Notes: a model not told the origin generated them from the sequence alone. A stretch of 64,000 bases of DNA from Carnegiea gigantea (GCA_029747015.1 JAKOGI010001283.1:161001-225000); one strand, 5' to 3'. Shown: positions 1 through 12,124, numbered from the stretch's first letter. Translations and numbers: made by a program.

Positions 1-1278
1 GTTTCTCTTGTTTCATTTGTTTTGAATTTCAAGTATAAGATTTGAATTTGTATCTTGCAATTTCAGGCTGAATTTGAAGTTTCTTGTCAGTTTCGTTTTA
101 GCTTTTAGATGTTTAGGGTCCACGTTACATTCTCAATGGCTATTCTAGATTTCAGTGTTTCAAGCCTGATTTTGAGGGCTTACGGTTGAAGGGTTGTTAT
201 TCGCCTCTTTTGGAGTTGCGTTTTAGCCATTGATGGAGCTTGGCTTCATCTTGTTCATGATCATGAGATTTGGTTTGATTTCTATCCCCCATTCTAAGTT
301 AAATGCTACTGAAGAATCTCGAAATCTCTCTTCCCTGCTTTTCTGACTTTGGCTTCTGATTTGTGTCTGATATGTTTTCGACTAAATTTTGTATGCTCTG
401 ATTCAGTTTCTGCTTTCTTTGTTTGGTTATTTCGCTATTTGGTAGCCCTGATTTGGTTGTGTTAATGCTGGGCTTGGAAGTGTTGTTTCGTTATTCTGAG
501 TTCTGAGTATGTTGTCTTCTATCATAGCTGTGTTGCTGAAATGCAGTTTGTGTGTTCTGATGCTATAGCATGGTTTTTGCTCAATTTTGGGTCTGTTTTT
601 CCCATTTTCTTTATCCTCGGTTAGTGAGATATGGATGAACTCGATTCTGTGTTGTGATTGCTGAATTCCTGCTCGCTTTTTTTCCCTTTGTTTTATTGTT
701 TCTATTATGGATAGAGTAGTACTGTAATACTGGAACTGCCTAGGGAGATGGTTGATGATGGGCCATAAGTGAGTGTGAATTCAGGCCTAGCCAAATCTGG
801 GGGTGCCTGGTTTGATCAACGGTCTTGCTTCTATTCTCTGTGTTCTTCATCTGGTTTGGTGTTTCATTCTTAGTTCTTAGTTTCACTTTAAGTTTTCTGT
901 TTGGTTGGTCCTGGAATTTATTCAAGTAGCAGGTGTGATTCTTTTTTGGTTTTGTTTTTGGCTTGTTGCTTTTCTTGCTTAGAGTAAATGTATCTTCCTT
1001 CTAAGATTTTAGTTTTTTAATCGTTTTTGTTAGTATTCATATGGTCTAGCTCAATCCTTTGGTTTAGCTTGTTGTAGCTCAATCAGACGTGATTCGTTCA
1101 TGACTTGTATTTAGATTAATTTAGCCTATTTCATTGTTAGGATAATTTAATTTTGTTAGGATAATTTAGTTAAACGTGACCCCGTTCTCATCCTCGTCCC
1201 TGTGAAGACGACCCTCAAGTACTATAGTGAAAGCTAGACGCATGTGGCACTTTCTTTTACACTTAAAATTACTTTACA
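1..1278 (+). repeat. Left (5') LTR, 3' part only
   Basis: It aligns almost throughout with 5783-7045, with scattered substitutions and a few small indels. One example is about 13 extra bases near 345-360 compared with the right copy. It ends in TTACA just before the primer binding site. Roughly the first 1.7 kb of this LTR lies outside the window. I see no gene in it. Confidence 0.88.
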
Positions 1279-1284
1279 AATTTT

Positions 1285-1300
1285 TGGTGCCGTTGCAAGG
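1285..1300 (+). other. Primer binding site, tRNA-Asp type
   Basis: TGGTGCCGTTGC, seven bases after the LTR end, matches the complement of the plant tRNA-Asp 3' end (TGGCGCCGTTGC...) with one transition. The following bases are less well kept. This primer type is known from Athila/Tat gypsy elements. Confidence 0.75.
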
Positions 1301-1521
1301 AACAACGGCAGAAGATTATGTCGCAATTTCTTTTTCGTAGCTACTTCATTATTAGATTGCATAGATCTTGCTTTATTTTGTTATTAAGTTATGACTTGAT
1401 TTAGTGCATTCCTTGAATTATTCAAAAATCTAAAAAAAATTAGAAAAGCCTAAAATCCAAAAAATTACAAAAAGGTTGAAAACCCCTAAAATTGGAAAAC
1501 TTTAAAAAATTTAAAAACAAA

Positions 1522-2806
1522 ATGCCAGTTCTCCATTTCCTGCAATATGAGCATGAACCTTTTTGGAATTATCTTTCAAAGCTTAATGACTATTGTGCTC
1601 AACTAAATCATAATTTTAAAAAATGAAAAATTCATAAGGCCATTGCTATGGGTTTAAATGTTGAGTCAAGGTGTTAGGTTGAATCAATTTGACCTGGATG
1701 TTTAATAGAATTATTATCTAAAACTCAAGATGAAGTTTGTGATTTCTTTGAAAAATTAGCTAGGGAAACCTATGCATTTGAACAAGCTAACGAGACTTTT
1801 AGATACCCAACTCATGACGAGTTTATTGTTCCTGCTAATCCTTCCCATCAAGACTACTTTATAGATTCAAATAACCCACACTATTATTATATGCCTCCTA
1901 TTGTATGCGATTCTTGTGAATCTTCTGATCATGATGCTCATACTTCCTTATTGTGCTTATGTTGATGCTACATATGCAAGTTTTGAAAAGAAGATCAATG
2001 AAATGACTGATCAAATGATAGAGACCATGAAAGCGAGAATTGCTACATGTTCTCAATGTTTTAACCAAAATAGGGAGACTTATAGTGAGCTTGATTCTAG
2101 TTTAAGATCTCCTAAACCTGTTATTAGTCTCTATGACGATTTTGAACCCTCTTATTCTGCTAGGCCTGACTTGAATAAAGACATGCATTTGCCTAGTCTA
2201 GATCAAGAGAGTGACCTCCCTATGTCTCTATCACCTGACCTTGCACCCCGCACTAGCTCACCTAAGGGCATCATTGATGATGTCCTAATTTCTGCCGACC
2301 TACCCACCACTCTGAATGACTTTTGTAAGTTTGAGGTGGGTGAATAATCTGATACTGTTAGCGAGTTAGATATACGCATCACACCTGAAGTTGAGTCTTG
2401 TGATTTAGATGAGTCACAGGAAAATATTTCACAGGAGTTATGCGATGAGGTAACTGAACCCACTATTTTGGACTTTGATGATGATATTCTTTATGCAAAA
2501 TATAAATCTTTTTCATGTGGGTTTGATGTTACTGAAGGTCTTGATGTGAGTTTTCATGTTGAATATAAATCATTCTCTTTTGATCCCATCGTTCCTGACC
2601 TTCTATTTAAATTAAATGATAATATTCTGTATGTAGAATACGAATCTTTTTCTTGTGAGTTTGATGCCAATGTAAGTTTGGATGTAGATCTCTGTGCTGA
2701 ATATGAATCATTTTTTTTGACCCCATCTAAAATGACTTCCTTTTTTAATATTGCAAGTCTGAATTTGTTGAGTCTGAGATCATTGCCACTAAGAATTTTA
2801 CTTTAG
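1522..2806 (+). pseudogene. gag: Decayed gag of the gypsy element
   Basis: The frame starting at 1522 reads a capsid-like stretch (FWNYLSKLNDYCAQLN, then AIAMGLNVES and DFFEKLARETYAFEQANE) typical of plant gypsy gag, broken by several stops. A cysteine/histidine cluster (CDSCESSDHDA) follows near 1906-1940. There the reading frame shifts and continues through 1936-2347 (YCAYVDATYASFEKKINEM...) and, after one stop, through 2348-2806. The last part carries an internal duplication. No protease or polymerase follows. Because of the stops and the frameshift it cannot make a full Gag. Confidence 0.75.
2486..2725 (+). repeat. Imperfect internal duplication in the gag tail
   Basis: Two copies of a unit of roughly 55 residues follow each other: ILYAKYKSFSCGFD...HVEYKSFSFD, then ILYVEYESFSCEFD...CAEYESFFLT. 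The short phrase EYKSFS/EYESFS appears four times. The copies differ at many positions, so the duplication is not recent. Confidence 0.6.
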
Positions 2807-4057
2807 ACCAGACTTTTGCGCATTTGGACTTAACAGACTTATGAACTTTGCACCCACTATTTTGTCTGCACTGTTCGTTCATGTCGATATAATCTCTAGG
2901 CCAATAACCTTAATACTGGCTCGTTTTGAGTATGTTCATTTCCTTTCTAAGCGATTTCAACTATTTGATAAGTTGAAGCGGGCCCTTATTTGTGTTTTAT
3001 TAGCTAAGTGGATGTACTCTTTATGACTCCGACTCACTGCTTTTTACTGTTTCTATGTTATTGAGAGTTGGTCTTCTGTGTTTAATAAGCTACTACGTGC
3101 ATGAATCAGTTTTAATTTACGTAGCACTTTTCAGTTTAATATGGAGTGGCTGATGCTCCATGGACCTTCTCGACAGCACCTGAGGGAGGCATTTAGTTTG
3201 GGTACAACCTGTATCCACCCCGGTATGATCGTTCCACCCCTTTTTCCCTTTTCTTTTGTTTTCTTTCTTTTCGTAGTTAGCTGTGAATATTTAGAACTGT
3301 AAATTGTTATGGGTGATCGATCTTGAGGAATAATTTGGGATTTGTTGAGCCGTGTGGGCTATGATCACCCTTAATTGTGTTATTGTTTTGTGAATACTTA
3401 ATAGTTGTGAATATCTAGGATTGTCCTTGTGTATGTTCTAGTTTCATTGTTTGGTTTCCTTGAATTTGTATTTTGTTCCCTTGGTTTGGTGTTTTGTTTC
3501 TTTAGTTTAGCGAGTTTTGGTTTTCCTTTGGTTTTGTTTTGTTTAATAGTTTCTTTTTGTTTCTTTTTGGTGTTTTAGTGTTTTTGTTTTTGTTTTGTAT
3601 TTAGCTTTTCTTTCTTTTGTATTTTGTTTTGTTTTAGGTTTCTTTTGATTTAGGTTGGTGTTTAGTAAGTCTTTGGTTTGATTTTGTTTTTATTTTGGGT
3701 GATTATGTTTGTTTTGGTCTTGATTGGTTTTGTTTTCTTTTGTTAGGTTTTGGTTCTTGTTTTTCTTTATTTAGTTATTTTGATTTTTGATTTTTTATGT
3801 ATGGATTTTATTTTGTTTTGGTTTGCTGTTGATTTTGGTCATTTAGTGGTTTGGTTTGTTTTAGAGTTAGTTTTGTTTTTGCTTTTCCTTTGAGATTTTG
3901 ATTTTGGTGATTTTGTGTTTGTTTTTAGTTTTGTTTTTGATTTTCATCGTGTCCTAGTTTGTATATATTTGTGATTTCGTGTGGTTTTATGATTGTATAG
4001 CTGATGTGATTGCTTTTTAGCGCCATAGTTCCCACAATGAGGACATTGTGAGATTTT
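2807..4057 (+). other. Non-coding 3' part of the gypsy interior
   Basis: Between the gag remnant and the purine tract lies about 1.2 kb with no coding signal. 3240-4020 is strikingly T-rich on the + strand, with many TTTTGTTT-type words, and would be U-rich in the element transcript. I see no protease or reverse transcriptase motifs in any frame. Confidence 0.6.
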
Positions 4058-4071
4058 GGTGTGGGGTGAGG
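4058..4071 (+). other. Polypurine tract before the right LTR
   Basis: GGTGTGGGGTGAGG directly precedes a TG that starts the inferred right LTR. It lies in the GAGGACATTGTG...GTGTGGGG context that I associate with Athila/Tat elements. The exact boundary is an inference, because the matching start of the left LTR is outside the window. Confidence 0.55.
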
Positions 4072-7045
4072 TGCCCATTTGTACATACTTTTTTAAAAAA
4101 AATTTTGTTTGTTTTTGGGAACTTTTGTACTCTTTCTAATTAGCTTGAATCTCATGTACTTTGGTTATTAGCTTGTATGTAAGTCGGATGTGCACGATAG
4201 GTCTCCGGCCTTAGTGTGTCATTCTAATCCCTAATTTTAACCCCAATTGTTCATTAAAGATTTTGTAATCCAATCCTAGTTTATCCCTTCATCATTATCT
4301 TTAGGTCTTAGGTTTCCATGAATAATTCTCTCAATTGCTTGTGATGCGATTACTCTGAGAAAATAATGGATGAAAATAATGAATAAAGAAGAGAAAAAGA
4401 AAAAGATCAAATAAAATTTGAAATGACAAGTATCCCTTTGAGGCATGCGCTATTGGGCGTTACCCTTTGAGGCATGTGCTATTGGGCGTTACCCTTTGAG
4501 ACAATACTGCTATTGGGCGTTACCCTTTGAGACAATACTGCTATTGGGAAAGCTTCCTTCTAATGTTAATAAGTCAATAATGTAGTTATGTCAATCAAGT
4601 AGAATTGAGTCTAATTCTGGTAAATCTAAGTCTTGCGATGATGATACACTTGCACACGAGCACTGGGATGGATTCAGAATCTTGATATATAGTGAGGTGA
4701 AAAATTAGTACTTTGATGTCATTTATGGAATAGAGGGCTTTGAATTACATTCTGTTTATACAGGTCGATATCTTGGTTATATGGTGATTTAGTTGATTAG
4801 AACGTATACATATCTTTCCCCAATTCTGTACATATTAACTTTGAGAAAAACCCAAAAAGATTTTCGATTTTCTGTTTTTATTTTCTTTTTGGATTTTTTT
4901 ATGGGTATTTCACTTAAAAACCCTCACGAGACCTCACTCGCCCACTTGGGAGACCGAGATATTTAAAGGGCTCGTTGCATGCGTTAAATGCAACTGTGGT
5001 TCCTATAACAGTGAGCTAGGATTTTCCTTTTCTTATTTTTCATTTCCTTTTAGGTAATTTAGTTATTTTACTCGAAAACGAGCAAAATCTTGGTATCGGA
5101 ATATTTATTCGTACTAAATATATGTTATTTTTACGATACTTTTATGCGTGATTTATGCTCGTAATAATTGTTATTTTTAGGTTTTTATTTGATTTTATTT
5201 TGTTTTGTATGTATTGAATAATTACGAAAAAAATGCGAGAAAATGATTAAAAAATGCTGAAGATGAAGCATTGCGCCATATTGACTTAAACCCGACCCAA
5301 AATCCTTAGCTCGTTTCTTTTTTTTTTAACCCAAAGAAAAGAAAAGAGAGAGAGAGAAAGGAAATTAAATAAAAACAGCCCTGCCCTCACTTGCTGGGCA
5401 CGTGACTCTTACCTTCCCCTCCCCCCAATCTCTCCTTCTCTCTCCTCTCGGGCTTTCAAGAAACAGAAGCCCCGAAACCCAGACCCTCAAAACCTCCATT
5501 TTCATCTTCCTCATCTCTCTCTCTATCTTCGACAGCGCCACACCATCACCATCGGCGCTCCGCAGCACGCCAGCACACCCACTTCGTCATCCTCATCTCC
5601 ACCGTCCACGATTGCTCAGATTCAAGGGTCGAGATCGAAAGAGGGCTGAGTATAAATCAGAGGTGGCGACGCATTTGAAGAAAAAATTAGGTAACAATCT
5701 AGGGTTTAGGTTAGGTTTAATTTAAGCTTTATGTTTAATTTTAGGTTTAATTTCGTTTTAATTTCAGTACTAGCAATTTAGAGTTTGTCTTGTTTCATTT
5801 GTTTTGGATTTCGAGTACAAGATTCAAATTTGTATCATGCAATTTCAGGCTGAATTTAAGGTTTCTTGTCAGTTTCATTTTAGTTTTCAGATGTTTAGGG
5901 TCCGAGTTACATTCTCAATGGCTATTCTAGATTTCAATGTTTCAAGCTTGATATTGAGGGCTTACGGTTGAAGGGTCGTTATTCGCTGTTTTGGAGCTGC
6001 GTTTTTGCCATTGATGGCGCTTGGCTTCATATTGTTCATGGTCATGAGATTTGATTTGATTTCTATCCCCCATTCTAAGTTAAATGCTATTGAAGAATCT
6101 CGCAATCCCTCTCCCCTGCTTGTCTGATTTGTGTTTGATATGTTTTCGGCTAGATGCTATATGCTCTGATTCAGTTTCTGCTTGTCTTTGTTTGGTTATT
6201 TCGCTATTTGGTAGCCCTGATTTGGTTGTTTTAATGTTGGGCTTGGAAGTGTTGTTTCATTATTTTGAGTTTTGGGTATGTTGTTTTCTATCATAGCTAT
6301 GTTGCTGAAATGCAGTTTGTGTGTTCTGTTGCTATAGTATGGTTTTTGCTTAATTTTGGGTCTATTTTTCCCATTTCCTTTATCCTCTGTTAGTGAGATA
6401 TGGATGAACTCGATTCTGGGTTATGATTGCTGAATTCCTGCTAGCTGTTTTTCCTTTGTTTCATTGTTTCTATTATGGATAGAGTAGTACCGTAATACTG
6501 GAACTGCCTAGGGAGAGGGTTGATGATGGGCCATGAGTGATGCGAATTTAGGCCTAGCCAAATCTGGGGATGCCTGATTTGATTAACAGTCTTGCTCCTA
6601 TTCTTTGTGTTCTTCATCTGGTTTGGTGTTTCTTTCTTAGTTCTTAGTTTTACTTTAAGTTTTCTATTTGGTTGGTCCTGGAATTTATTTAAGTAGCAGG
6701 TTTGACTCTTTTTTGGTTTTGTTTTTGGCTTGTTGCTTTTCTTGCTTAGAGTAAATATACCTTCCTCCTAAGGTTTTAGCTTTTTAATAGTTTTTGTTAG
6801 TATTCATATGGTCTAACTTAATCCTTTGGTTCAGTTTGTTGTAGCTTAATCAGACGTGATTCGTTCATGACTTGTATTTAGATTAATTTAGCCTATTTCA
6901 TTGTTAGGATAACTTAATTTTGGTAGGATAATTTAGTTAAACGTGACCTTATTCTCATCCTCGTCCTTGTGGAGACGACCCTCAAGCACTACAGCGAAAG
7001 CTGTACGCTTGCGGCACTTTGTTTTACATTCAAAACTACCTTACA
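4072..7045 (+). repeat. Right (3') LTR, about 2.97 kb
   Basis: Starts TGCCC after the purine tract and ends CTTACA at 7045. 5783-7045 is shared with the left LTR, which fixes the right end; the left end is inferred. It contains a four-unit tandem repeat (4434-4548) and a pyrimidine-rich stretch (5405-5620), possibly downstream of the transcription start. Short open frames here (for example 5402-5725) look incidental. Confidence 0.8.
4434..4548 (+). repeat. Four-copy 29-31 bp tandem repeat inside the LTR
   Basis: Units start at 4434, 4463, 4492 and 4523. Each begins CCCTTTGAG and ends CTATTGGGCGTTA (the last is truncated after ATTGGG). The first two carry GGCATG and the last two GACAATACTG in the middle, so the array looks like two duplication steps. 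Confidence 0.9.
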
Positions 7046-8109
7046 TCAGCACAATACAATTTTTGAAAGAAATTAGCAGGAGATAATGGTATAGAATCCA
7101 GGCAGATCAGCCATAATAGCTATGAATGAAAATAGGCCATTAGTACAATGGCAACTGTTACAGTACCTTTTAATTAGGTAGCCTCAAGTTCAGATCTAAG
7201 AAAAGTATTTTCTTGCCAGTGGGGAATTATTGGGCACTCAACAGTGGAGCCTTTTTTGGGGGGAGGGGGGGTGTCTCCCTACTCCTTAGCCCAAATCCTA
7301 CCTTACCCTCGCGATTCCACTGGGCACAGTGCCACAAAAAGGAGGAAGCTTTGGACTTGGTGTAGTTGTGATTGCCCGCACTCAACACCGAAAGTTGTAA
7401 CCTACTAAGTGAAAACTTTCAAATTCAGAGAAATCCTGGAAGCCTTAAGCATTTATCATTGATGGCTTCTCACCTCCCACGGCCAGTTCAGAAGTTTCTT
7501 TCAATTTGACCAGTCCATGACTACTTCATTGGACATAACTAGAAATTGAACAGCAAAATTTCAAATAGGCCATTGCAGAAAGTTAAAATTCAGTTTTGTG
7601 AAGGGAAAATTCATAGTTGAAAGATTTGAAGTTCAGATGGCAGAGACATCATGGTTCACTGGACAGGCAAGTGCATTCATTCTGTCTGGTAAATGAAAAC
7701 AATCTAATTTGATGAACTACTGCCTAGGTCGAACTTGAGGTGAACAACATCTCCCACATCCTGGGATGTCCTTATCATTATCTAAAGGTCCGGTCCAACC
7801 AAGCACACATTGGAAACTGTTACATACACTGCCTGGCAAATTCATTTTCAAAAGAGGGACTGCAAGTTACATGACATGCTGGAAACTGCAATGCTCCACT
7901 CAAGAGAAAAACGCTTTGTCACTTTAACAAGAATGTCACCTTTGATCCACTGGAGACAGATTCTTCCTTCAATAGTGATATCTAACACCAAAAGCAGGCA
8001 GAGGATATCACCATTTCCACCTCCAATGACTCTGCCTCCCTACAATTGGTGAAGTTTTTAAAGGCTTTATTAGGAAACATAAATAGTGTTGCTTAAGTTG
8101 TTTTAAATG
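7046..8109. other. Intergenic, no gene seen
   Basis: No open frame or motif I recognise. It contains a G-rich patch near 7257-7273 and otherwise mixed sequence. The five bases after the gypsy element (TCAGC) would be its target duplication. Confidence 0.5.
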
Positions 8110-8369
8110 TGTTGAAAGAAATAGCTGTAGCTGTAGCTGACTCAGTGAAGTTAGTTACAAAGTGGTTTGTTATGAGAGTTGGTTATGGAATTTTGTTATG
8201 CAAGGTTCATTGCTAGGTTAATTTCATTTTACCAGATCCTGCTGATCATTTCTGTAAGCTTGCTAGATCAAGCAAGGGGTGAACTCTGGTAGACAATAAT
8301 GAGAATCATTAATATCATGATCATCTTCTCTCTCTCATTCTCACTGACTCTTTTCTTGAGCTCGTGACA
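8110..8369 (+). mobile_element. Possible small solo LTR
   Basis: A 260-bp stretch starts TGTTGAAAG and ends GTGACA. It contains AATAATGAGAATC followed by a CTCTCTCTCATTCTC tract near its end, a look common to plant copia LTRs. I see no convincing 5-bp duplication at the ends, so the call is tentative. Confidence 0.3.
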
Positions 8370-9200
8370 CTCATCCATGTCTGCCACTCAACAAATGCGC
8401 CCAACGCCCCCCTCCCCCAAAAAAAAAAGAAGCCCAATAGTAGGTGGTCAGAAGGTAATGCAATATTAGATAGACGTAAGTAATGAATGCACAAACAGAA
8501 TGAAGGCAGAACATTTCAATCGATGACGGAGCTCAAGTAAGAAATGTAAAATATTCCAGGACACTGACCTTTTCAGAGTAACATGAGTACTGATCAATCA
8601 AAGACGAAGAAAAATAGACGATTATTGCTTTTTAAATTTTGTCACTTGTAGGGTCGATGTTACTTCAATTTGAAAAGAAACTTACCTTTCATTGAACAAA
8701 ACAAGCTTTCCCAACATTCTGAACCAATCTTGAACCTCCTGACCTGGCTTTTTGCATTGTTGTTGTAACTTCCAGCGCATTGAATCTCTGACTGCTTGGG
8801 CCTGCAGAATATGTCAAACTGTTCATGAGTACACTCCATCATTGTCAAGAGCTATGCCCAACATGCCCTTCTTCATTTCATCCCCCCCCCCCCCAAAAAA
8901 AAAAAAAAAACAAACCCTTTATGTATCATGTCTGAAAATACTCCCCTCATTCTTCCCCTTGTGCAGATATCTCAGCACCTGCAGCACGTTCACCAACAGA
9001 AACATGTAACTTTCAGAAAGAGCATTCCGCTACTTGTTTTGTATTTCTAATGCAGGAATTCCACCTTTCTATATACTGATTTGAGAAGCTGCTAATACAG
9101 ACTTTACACCGACTGCCATTATCTGTCCGGTGTCTGCAGTGAAAAGCCAAATGTCTAATCAAAAGGCAATTATGCAAGTCAGCACATACTTAAATTTCAG
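8370..9200. other. 3' flank of the PPR gene with homopolymers
   Basis: No gene seen. It contains a C tract followed directly by an A tract (about 8882-8911) and a smaller one near 8407-8428. The 3' untranslated region of the minus-strand PPR gene should lie in the upper part. Confidence 0.4.
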
Positions 9201-10988
9201 TCAGACAAAATATTCAAATTCCAACAGATAATCAGCCAGCTTCAGCTGCCCATGCAAGTCATCAAGCAAAATGTGTAGTTCACTCGAAGCTGGGTGAGAT
9301 TTATCCGCAGCAATGAACTGATGCAGCTCATTTTCCCTTTCAATCCAACTAGCTCCTGGGCATCTTTTCTCAACACCCAATTCCCTCATCGTGGTCCTGA
9401 TCTTTCCGACCTCTTTCCATCTATTAGCTTCGGCATACATAGTTACTAACAGAGAGTAGTAGCCACAATTTCCTGGCTCAAGCTCTATTAGCTTACTTAC
9501 AGCAATTTCAGCCATCTCTAAGTTCTTGCAAAGCTTGCAGCCACTTAGCAGGGCTCCCCAAATAACAGCATTTGGTTCGATTTTCATACTCTTAATCAAT
9601 TTCTGCGCATCCTCAAGCAACTTAGCTTTGCAAAATAGATCAGCCATGCAACCATAGTGTTCTATTTGTGGATCAATCTGAAAATCATTAATCATGGTTT
9701 GGAATACCTCACGACCCTCTGCAACTAGTCCAGCATGACTGCAAGCACTAAGAATGCTGATGAAAGTTACACCATTGGGCTTAATATTCCCCTTCAGCAT
9801 GTTCCGAAACATTGCTAGAGCTGATTTTCCATGTCCATGAGCGCCAAGTCCTTCAATGATTGTATTCCAACTGTAGACGTTCTTCTCCTCTAAATTAAGA
9901 AACACAATGAGTGACCTATCCAACTGCCCGCATTTTGCATACATATCTACCAAAGCAGACCCAATGTAAACATCAAGAGAAAGCCTCTCTTGAAATATGT
10001 AACAATGAATTCCCTTTCCCACATTCAGAGCTCCAAGATGTGCACAACATGAGATAATTGTTGCTAATGTGATCTCATCTGGCCAAATTCCATTCTTCAT
10101 CATCTCATCAAAGACAGCTAATGCGTCCTTATAGCGCTTGCTTTGAGAATAGCATGTGATCATTGTAGTCCACGAAACCAAATCCTTCATAGGCATCTGA
10201 TTAAATAGCAATGCTGCAGACCCAACGTCTCCCAACCTTGAATACCCATCAATCATATTATTCCAGGCAGTAGCATTTTTCTCTGGCATCTCGTAGAACA
10301 ATTGCCCAGCAGAAGACATATCACCAGCACGAGCATGAACCGAGATTATAGTGCCCCAAGCAAAAGAATCTCTTTCAGGCATTTCATCGAACATCTTCCG
10401 TGACTCACTAATTCTGCCCAGTTTCCCATAAAAATCAACCAAAGCAGTAAGAAGAAAAGCATTAGCGTCAAACCCAGTTTTCCAAGCCTGACAATGAAGA
10501 GATTCCCCAAGCTTCAAAGCAAATAACATACCACAAGCCTTAATTAGTGAAGAAAAAGTGTAGCTAGTTGGACAAACTTCAGCTCTCAACATTTCCAAGT
10601 AAAATTCCAAAGCTCGAATTGGTCTGCCACAATGAACAATGCCTCTAATTAGAGCATTATAAACGAAAACATTGGGAGATTCCATCCGGGTAAAAGCTGA
10701 AGTTGCATATTCTATCTGATCAAGTGAAGAACAGGCACTGATAAATTGGTTCATCAAGTAGCAATCTTCAATGGCATTGGTTTTAATCATGAAAGCTTGA
10801 AGTGACTGTAGAAAAGGGAGATTTGAGCAACTCTTAAAACGAGCGACTAAGATTTGTGTATGAACTAGTCTGTTTAGTGCAAGATTCGGTCGAAGGAATC
10901 GGCTCAAGCAAGCCACTGTGTTTTTGAGGCAGCGTTGAACTATCATTGGCTTCGGGGGTGGGGTGACCCCGAAAAAAGGCAGGATCAT
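9201..10988 (-). CDS. Pentatricopeptide repeat protein, PLS class, E subgroup
   Basis: Intronless gene for 595 residues starting at an ATG. Residues 1-45 are basic and poor in acidic residues (Met15 begins an Arg/Lys-rich segment), which fits a mitochondrial or plastid targeting peptide; Met15 is an alternative start. From about 60 to 470 run tandem PPR motifs of P, L and S type (NVFVYNALIRGIVHCGRP at 106, DSFAWGTIISVHARAGD at 207, YIGSALVDMYAKCGQLD at 341, VYSWNTIIEGLGAHGHG at 371). Residues 470-550 form the E1/E2 domain (NAVIWGALLSGC, then PGASWIE). The protein ends about 45 residues later without a DYW deaminase domain. Proteins of this class bind specific organelle transcripts and mostly serve C-to-U editing with a partner deaminase; the target here is unknown. 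The frame is intact, so I take it as functional. The upstream region has two AACCCTAA boxes at about 11525-11545. Confidence 0.95.
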   Translation of the reverse strand: MILPFFGVTPPPKPMIVQRCLKNTVACLSRFLRPNLALNRLVHTQILVARFKSCSNLPFLQSLQAFMIKTNAIEDCYLMNQFISACSSLDQIEYATSAFTRMESPNVFVYNALIRGIVHCGRPIRALEFYLEMLRAEVCPTSYTFSSLIKACGMLFALKLGESLHCQAWKTGFDANAFLLTALVDFYGKLGRISESRKMFDEMPERDSFAWGTIISVHARAGDMSSAGQLFYEMPEKNATAWNNMIDGYSRLGDVGSAALLFNQMPMKDLVSWTTMITCYSQSKRYKDALAVFDEMMKNGIWPDEITLATIISCCAHLGALNVGKGIHCYIFQERLSLDVYIGSALVDMYAKCGQLDRSLIVFLNLEEKNVYSWNTIIEGLGAHGHGKSALAMFRNMLKGNIKPNGVTFISILSACSHAGLVAEGREVFQTMINDFQIDPQIEHYGCMADLFCKAKLLEDAQKLIKSMKIEPNAVIWGALLSGCKLCKNLEMAEIAVSKLIELEPGNCGYYSLLVTMYAEANRWKEVGKIRTTMRELGVEKRCPGASWIERENELHQFIAADKSHPASSELHILLDDLHGQLKLADYLLEFEYFV

Positions 10989-12124
10989 TTAACATGCCTT
11001 CGCGTAACTGCTGTATTTAATTCACCTTGACAGGTTACAACAATCTTTAAGAAAAATTTCTCCGGAAATTTTCCTATGCTAACTTAGGAGCACAAAATTG
11101 ATGCTTGCTATTTGAACTTTTAGGCTACCGAGTATGGGTGGGTAGTTTCTAAATTAAGGTTACTCGATTATAGTTGAAACGTGAGTAAGTCTTTCTGACT
11201 TTTAAACGTAAAAGAGTGTAAAATCTTAACTTCGATAAAATTTATGTTTGGACATTCGATAACAATCAGTAAAATTTTTACCAACTCCACTAAATGTTAT
11301 GTCATAGTTTATGTTCCACAAAGATCATAATAAGGCATTAGAGAATAGCTCCTACGATGAACAAAGAGGGAATTGCTCAACTTTAACTTTTTGTTGTTCG
11401 CATAAACAAGTTGACCTCCCATGTCATAAACTCATTTTCTACTTAACAAATCCCTTGTATAATGTTACATGATCCTATATTATTTTAAATCAAGTAGGTG
11501 ATATGATCTATTGAGTTCTAATCAACCCTAATCTTTAACCCTAATCTTTTGTACCATATCACATTAGGGATGATTTGGTATAAATATCCTCCTCCAAAAT
11601 ATGCCTTTTTAAAAAGTTCAAATTTCAAGAATATATTGTTAGCTAAATTTTAAAGAAACCTTTAAAATTTATGAAGTTAACTTTCAATACATTTGAATTG
11701 ATTACTACAATATATCTAGTGGACTTAAATCAAATGCCTGCTTACAAACTAATTGGATGAGACACTTAAGGACATGCTTATCTCAGTAATTGGAAATTAG
11801 CAGTAAATAATGCAATAATAAGAAGAATAAGTTGTAAATATATTTGCAAAAGAAGTGGTTAGTAGTTTTATGGAGTAATATGCCATGGTAACAATTAACT
11901 TCTAAGGGTACAAAAATGGTAAGAAATTCTAGTGGTTATAAGTAGCGTACTAATGCTGAAACCAAGAGGCCTAAAGTCATGTACCCATGCTTGACCAATG
12001 GTCACTGTTGACGATAGCATCCCCCCCCCCCCAACCTCTCTGCCCATGTTTGAAAATCTTGTGTTTAGCTTATCCCTTGTTGTGAATATTATAGGGTTTT
12101 TAGCACAGAGCTTTTTGAAACCAT
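10989..12124. other. AT-rich intergenic / PPR upstream region
   Basis: No coding signal. It holds the presumed promoter of the minus-strand PPR gene, two telo-box-like AACCCTAA words about 540 bases upstream of its ATG, and a C12 run near 12010-12021. Confidence 0.45.

Larger units (their letters stand above)
1..7045 (+). mobile_element. Non-autonomous Ty3/gypsy (Athila/Tat-like) LTR element, left end outside window
   Basis: The sequence from base 1 recurs from about base 5783, so two LTR copies flank an internal region of about 2.8 kb (1279-4071). That region holds a tRNA-Asp type primer site, a decayed gag and a purine-rich tract, but no protease, reverse transcriptase or integrase that I can find. 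The layout (LTR about 3 kb, short gag-only interior) is that of a large retrotransposon derivative, mobilised in trans by an autonomous relative. Placement in the Athila/Tat group rests on the primer site and the gag style and is an inference. The target duplication cannot be checked because the left end is missing. Confidence 0.85.

Noticed and set aside
5402..5725. 107-codon frame in the right LTR
   Set aside because: Low-complexity Ser/Pro/Leu content from a pyrimidine-rich LTR stretch; no sign of a gene.
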